From: DASUUR01 sp036373975
GTDB lineage: Bacteria; Patescibacteriota; Saccharimonadia; Saccharimonadales; Saccharimonadaceae
DNA length: 7,026 bases
Assembly (NCBI GenBank): GCA_036373975.1
Contig: DASUUR010000058.1
Coordinates: forward strand, 1 to 7,026
Direction: 5' to 3'
Shown: one piece after another, positions 5,909-7,026 of the stretch
Numbering within the stretch: the first letter of the stretch is position 1
Layout: each line of letters begins with the position of its first letter
Notes under the pieces: generated by a model
What the model saw: only the letters and a program-made list of their open reading frames with translations
Told to the model about the DNA's origin: nothing
The model's database searches: none
Program-made: the position numbers and the translations under genes

Positions 5909-5943
5909 TCGGTCAGGCACGCCTTATAGGAGTGCTCAACCGA
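5909..5943 (+). other. Stepped 5' leader hairpin of the mini-peptide RNA
   Basis: Three nested helices are visible: TCGGT/ACCGA (5909-5913 with 5939-5943), GCAC/GTGC (5917-5920 with 5932-5935) and CCT/AGG (5922-5924 with 5928-5930) around a TAT loop, with a symmetric CAG/TCA internal loop. It ends 7 bases before AAAGGGG and 18 bases before the preferred ATG. It could stabilise the 5' end or control ribosome access. I recognise no known riboswitch class. Confidence 0.5.
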
Positions 5944-5961
5944 GAGAGAAAGGGGATGTCC

Positions 5962-6012
5962 ATGGGAACGAACTTCGACCTCACGAATTTCGATTTCGAT
6001 TTCGCGGCCTAG
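5962..6012 (+). CDS. 16-residue Asp/Phe-rich mini-peptide
   Basis: AAAGGGG (5949-5955) lies six bases before ATG 5962, ideal spacing; the in-frame ATG 5956 touches it and is less likely. The product is MGTNFDLTNFDFDFAA, ending at TAG 6010-6012. It has five Phe/Leu residues alternating with four Asp/Asn, made partly by a TTCGAT tandem repeat, and the C-terminal AA resembles protease-tag ends. There is no signal peptide, cysteine or membrane helix. The unit has its own promoter, leader hairpin, downstream GC-rich hairpins and a terminator-like stem, so it looks like a dedicated gene and not noise. It could be a leader peptide, a small toxin or signalling peptide, or a translated part of a structured RNA. 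I know no matching family. Confidence 0.5.
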   Translation: MGTNFDLTNFDFDFAA

Positions 6013-6024
6013 CCATCGGCGCCG

Positions 6025-6063
6025 CGGCCGGCGGGCCGGGAGCGCAGCTGTAACTGCGGCTCC
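6025..6063 (+). other. GC-rich double hairpin after the mini-peptide
   Basis: CGGCC-GGCG-GGCCG (6025-6038) forms a 5-bp all-GC stem. Directly after it, GGAGCGCAG (6039-6047) pairs with CTGCGGCTCC (6054-6063) as a 9-bp stem with one bulged G. The surrounding stretch from 6015 also holds overlapping palindromes (GGCGCC, CCGCGG, CGGCCG, GCCGGC), so several folds compete. The region has no long open frame and is much richer in GC than its flanks, consistent with a structured untranslated RNA or mRNA-stabilising 3' part. Confidence 0.5.
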
Positions 6064-6077
6064 TACCCCTGGGCGTG

Positions 6078-6112
6078 AACGCAGAGCGGACCTTCGTCGT
6101 CCGCTCTGCGTT
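6078..6112 (+). terminator. 14-bp terminator-like stem ending the mini-peptide unit
   Basis: AACGCAGAGCGGAC (6078-6091) and GTCCGCTCTGCGTT (6099-6112) are perfect inverted copies around the 7-base loop CTTCGTC. The following CCGTTCTCTCG is pyrimidine-rich but has no clean T-run, so termination may be partial and some transcripts could continue into the hammerhead-like element at 6141. Confidence 0.65.
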
Positions 6113-6140
6113 CCGTTCTCTCGTATAGCTCATAAAGTGT

Positions 6141-6200
6141 TGGCTTTATCTGATGAGTCCAAAAGGACGAAAGCTATAAAATGCGGCTATAATAAAGCCA
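6141..6200 (+). ncRNA. Hammerhead-like self-cleaving ribozyme (type I layout)
   Basis: The catalytic strand is complete: CTGATGA (6150-6156), stem II GTCC/GGAC with an AAAA loop (6157-6168), then GAAA (6169-6172). Stem I is a 9-bp helix, TGGCTTTAT (6141-6149) with ATAAAGCCA (6192-6200). Stem III can form as AGC-U (6172-6175) with G-GCU (6185-6188), with weaker pairs up to an AAA loop (6179-6181). Element order I-II-III is that of type I hammerheads. The cleavage site is ambiguous. With U16.1 at 6188, cutting follows A6189 and two extra bases (UA) precede stem I. With U16.1 at 6190, cutting follows A6191 and UA bulges from stem III. This irregularity could weaken activity. The motif ends on the A of the reductase AUG, so cleavage would leave an 8-10 base leader. 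The match to the known core is seen; activity is inferred. Confidence 0.78.
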
Positions 6201-6823
6201 TGATTATACGCCTACAGGCAATTATTCCCGAAACTGCTGAGGTGCAATCGTTTATTTTTGCACCCGAGGATCCTCTGACATGGCAAGCAGGGCAATCTAT
6301 CCGGCTTGAACTGCCGGTAGGGTACGATCTACATGAACGTCGCTTTACCATTGCCTCTGCACCACACGAGGGAGTCTTGCGCATAACTACCCGCCGCAGC
6401 GATAGTTTATTCAAAAAAGCTCTATGGAGCTTAAAGGTGGGTGATATAGTGCAAGCTTTTTCTATCGAGGGGGATTTTGTCTGGAAGCCCGCGCCCAGGT
6501 ATGTATTTCTGGCCGGAGGGCTCGGAATCACCCCCTTCCGTGCACTGCTAAACGCCCCAAACTCTAAAAGTCCGATTGAGCTAATACACTCCGCAAAAGG
6601 CGGACATGTGTTCGCTGAAGAATTCCTCGCCAAGCATCATGCTGGGGAAATCATATATCAACAACTCCATGAGCGTATAGCGGGCAGTAGCATACCTTTC
6701 TATGGTGAGGCACATTATTATATCGCCGGACCGCGAGGCATGGTGAAGGCAGTAGTGGCCGCTCTCCGGTCAAATGCTATAGAGCAGCATAGGATTATCC
6801 AAGATGTATTTACTGGGTACTAG
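6200..6823 (+). CDS. Ferredoxin-NADP reductase-like FAD/NAD(P) oxidoreductase
   Basis: This enzyme transfers electrons between NAD(P)H, bound FAD and a carrier or flavin partner. From ATG 6200 it has 207 residues, near the minimal two-domain size. The frame stays open back to GTG 6137, but the extra 21 codons are the hammerhead-like element and are not taken as protein. Residues 1-95 form the FAD-binding beta-barrel with the RRFTIAS motif at 47-53 (RxFT/S-type flavin binding). Residues 96-207 form the NAD(P)-binding domain with AGGLGITPF at 105-113 and YYIAGPRGMVKAV at 173-185, closing with DVFTGY, the aromatic C-terminus usual in this family. No ferredoxin [2Fe-2S] domain or membrane helix is present, so a separate electron partner is needed. 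There is no ribosome-binding site. TATAAT at 6188-6193 could alternatively drive a leaderless transcript. Confidence 0.88.
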   Translation: MIIRLQAIIPETAEVQSFIFAPEDPLTWQAGQSIRLELPVGYDLHERRFTIASAPHEGVLRITTRRSDSLFKKALWSLKVGDIVQAFSIEGDFVWKPAPRYVFLAGGLGITPFRALLNAPNSKSPIELIHSAKGGHVFAEEFLAKHHAGEIIYQQLHERIAGSSIPFYGEAHYYIAGPRGMVKAVVAALRSNAIEQHRIIQDVFTGY

Positions 6824-6837
6824 TTTAATTATATAAT
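6809..6837 (+). promoter_or_regulatory. Promoter of the 3'-truncated membrane-protein gene
   Basis: TTTACT (6809-6814) and a perfect TATAAT (6832-6837) are 17 bp apart. The -35 lies inside the end of the reductase gene. Transcription would start near 6844, about 25 bases before ATG 6869, leaving room for the GAAAGGG ribosome-binding site. It is nearly the same design as the DUF5684 gene promoter. Confidence 0.75.
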
Positions 6838-6868
6838 AAATAAACGTCATTAGAGTGAAAGGGCTCGA

Positions 6869-7026
6869 ATGAGCAAGCAGAATCGATCTGCGGGCGTTAC
6901 GACTGCCGTCAAGATTTTTGGGCTGACCGTGGCGATAGCTTACGGTCTTTCGGCAATGATTACCCTTACCACTACGGGCTTCCTCGAGGCGTTGAGTGTC
7001 ACGGTGATGTGGGCCTTCGGGATGTT
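6869..7026 (+). CDS. N-terminal part of an unrecognised membrane protein (cut by window end)
   Basis: ATG 6869 follows GAAAGGG (6857-6863) by five bases and a consensus-like promoter by about 30. The visible 52 residues begin with a short polar, basic segment (MSKQNRSAGV) and continue with a hydrophobic stretch of about residues 16-36 (IFGLTVAIAYGLSAMITLTTT) and a second one from about 38 (FLEALSVTVMWAFGM) running to the window end. The first hydrophobic part has no clear signal-peptidase site, so an integral membrane protein with at least two helices is the best reading. The family cannot be told from this fragment. Codon use is moderately GC-rich. The frame is open to base 7026. Confidence 0.7.
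   Translation, partial: MSKQNRSAGVTTAVKIFGLTVAIAYGLSAMITLTTTGFLEALSVTVMWAFGM

Noticed and set aside
5902..6053. 50-codon overlapping frame starting MIVRSG and ending GPGAQL
   Set aside because: It starts inside the -10 element with no ribosome-binding site and is out of frame with the well-initiated mini-peptide.
6010..6078. Read-through of the mini-peptide TAG giving a tail ending in SCNCGSYPWA, superficially like a metal-binding modified peptide
   Set aside because: No evidence for TAG recoding or for modification enzymes nearby; the stretch is explained by GC-rich hairpins.
5909..6112. tmRNA (ssrA), suggested by a peptide ending in AA within a structured RNA
   Set aside because: No tRNA-like acceptor end or T-loop motif is present, and the peptide has a start codon with a ribosome-binding site.
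6188..6193. TATAAT as a -10 element giving a leaderless reductase mRNA
   Set aside because: Not excluded, but there is no matching -35 (the position reads GGACGA or similar) and the bases are part of the ribozyme cleavage region and stem I.
6137..6199. N-terminal extension of the reductase from GTG 6137 (21 extra residues)
   Set aside because: The codons coincide with the hammerhead-like core and stems, there is no ribosome-binding site, and the family's FAD domain begins at ATG 6200.
1..7026. CRISPR array, tRNA, rRNA, transposase or integrase
   Set aside because: No regularly spaced repeats, tRNA or rRNA motifs, or recombinase signatures were seen on either strand.

Overview
The window looks like part of a compact bacterial chromosome, probably a Patescibacteria/CPR member and most like Candidatus Saccharibacteria. 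This is inferred from gene content: a secreted protein with an LPNTG-type motif next to a sortase, a DUF5684-type membrane protein, a TrmB-like regulator, a histidine phosphatase and a small FAD/NAD reductase. The standard genetic code fits, because TGA ends genes directly before strong terminators. The taxon cannot be proven from the sequence alone.

Layout: (1) 1-165 is the 3' end of an unrecognised GC-rich gene, followed by a hairpin. (2) 291-1608 is an operon driven by a clear sigma70-type promoter. It encodes a secreted beta-type protein that stops two residues after LPNTG, and then a sortase five to eight bases downstream. (3) 1615-2122 is an unrecognised minus-strand gene between a UUCG-loop terminator and a perfect 18-bp inverted-repeat terminator. 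(4) 2131-2749 is a minus-strand DUF5684-type membrane protein with a near-consensus promoter. (5) 2762-3096 is a 50-residue zinc-ribbon protein ending in two tandem terminators. (6) 3099-4019 is a minus-strand HD-superfamily phosphohydrolase, divergent from (7), 4215-5870, which holds a TrmB-like regulator and a histidine phosphatase. (8) 5878-6112 is a short, very GC-rich transcription unit: promoter, 5' hairpin, strong ribosome-binding site, a 16-residue Asp/Phe-rich peptide, strong hairpins and a terminator-like stem. (9) 6141-6200 has the catalytic core and stem layout of a type I hammerhead ribozyme and ends at the start codon of (10), a ferredoxin-NADP reductase-like flavoprotein at 6200-6823. 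(11) 6809-7026 is a consensus-like promoter and the start of a membrane protein cut off by the window end.

Two kinds of DNA alternate. Moderate-GC genes with AT-rich promoters (secreted protein/sortase, DUF5684, TrmB, phosphatase, reductase) are interleaved with single GC-rich genes (1-165, 1644-2009, 2832-2984, 3099-4019, 5962-6112). Several of the GC-rich units have their own strong ribosome-binding site, a leader hairpin and a strong terminator. They look like individually inserted one-gene cassettes.

The most notable element is the hammerhead-like RNA between the mini-peptide unit and the reductase gene. If active, it would cut the transcript 8-10 bases before the reductase AUG. That would separate the structured peptide RNA from a nearly leaderless reductase mRNA.
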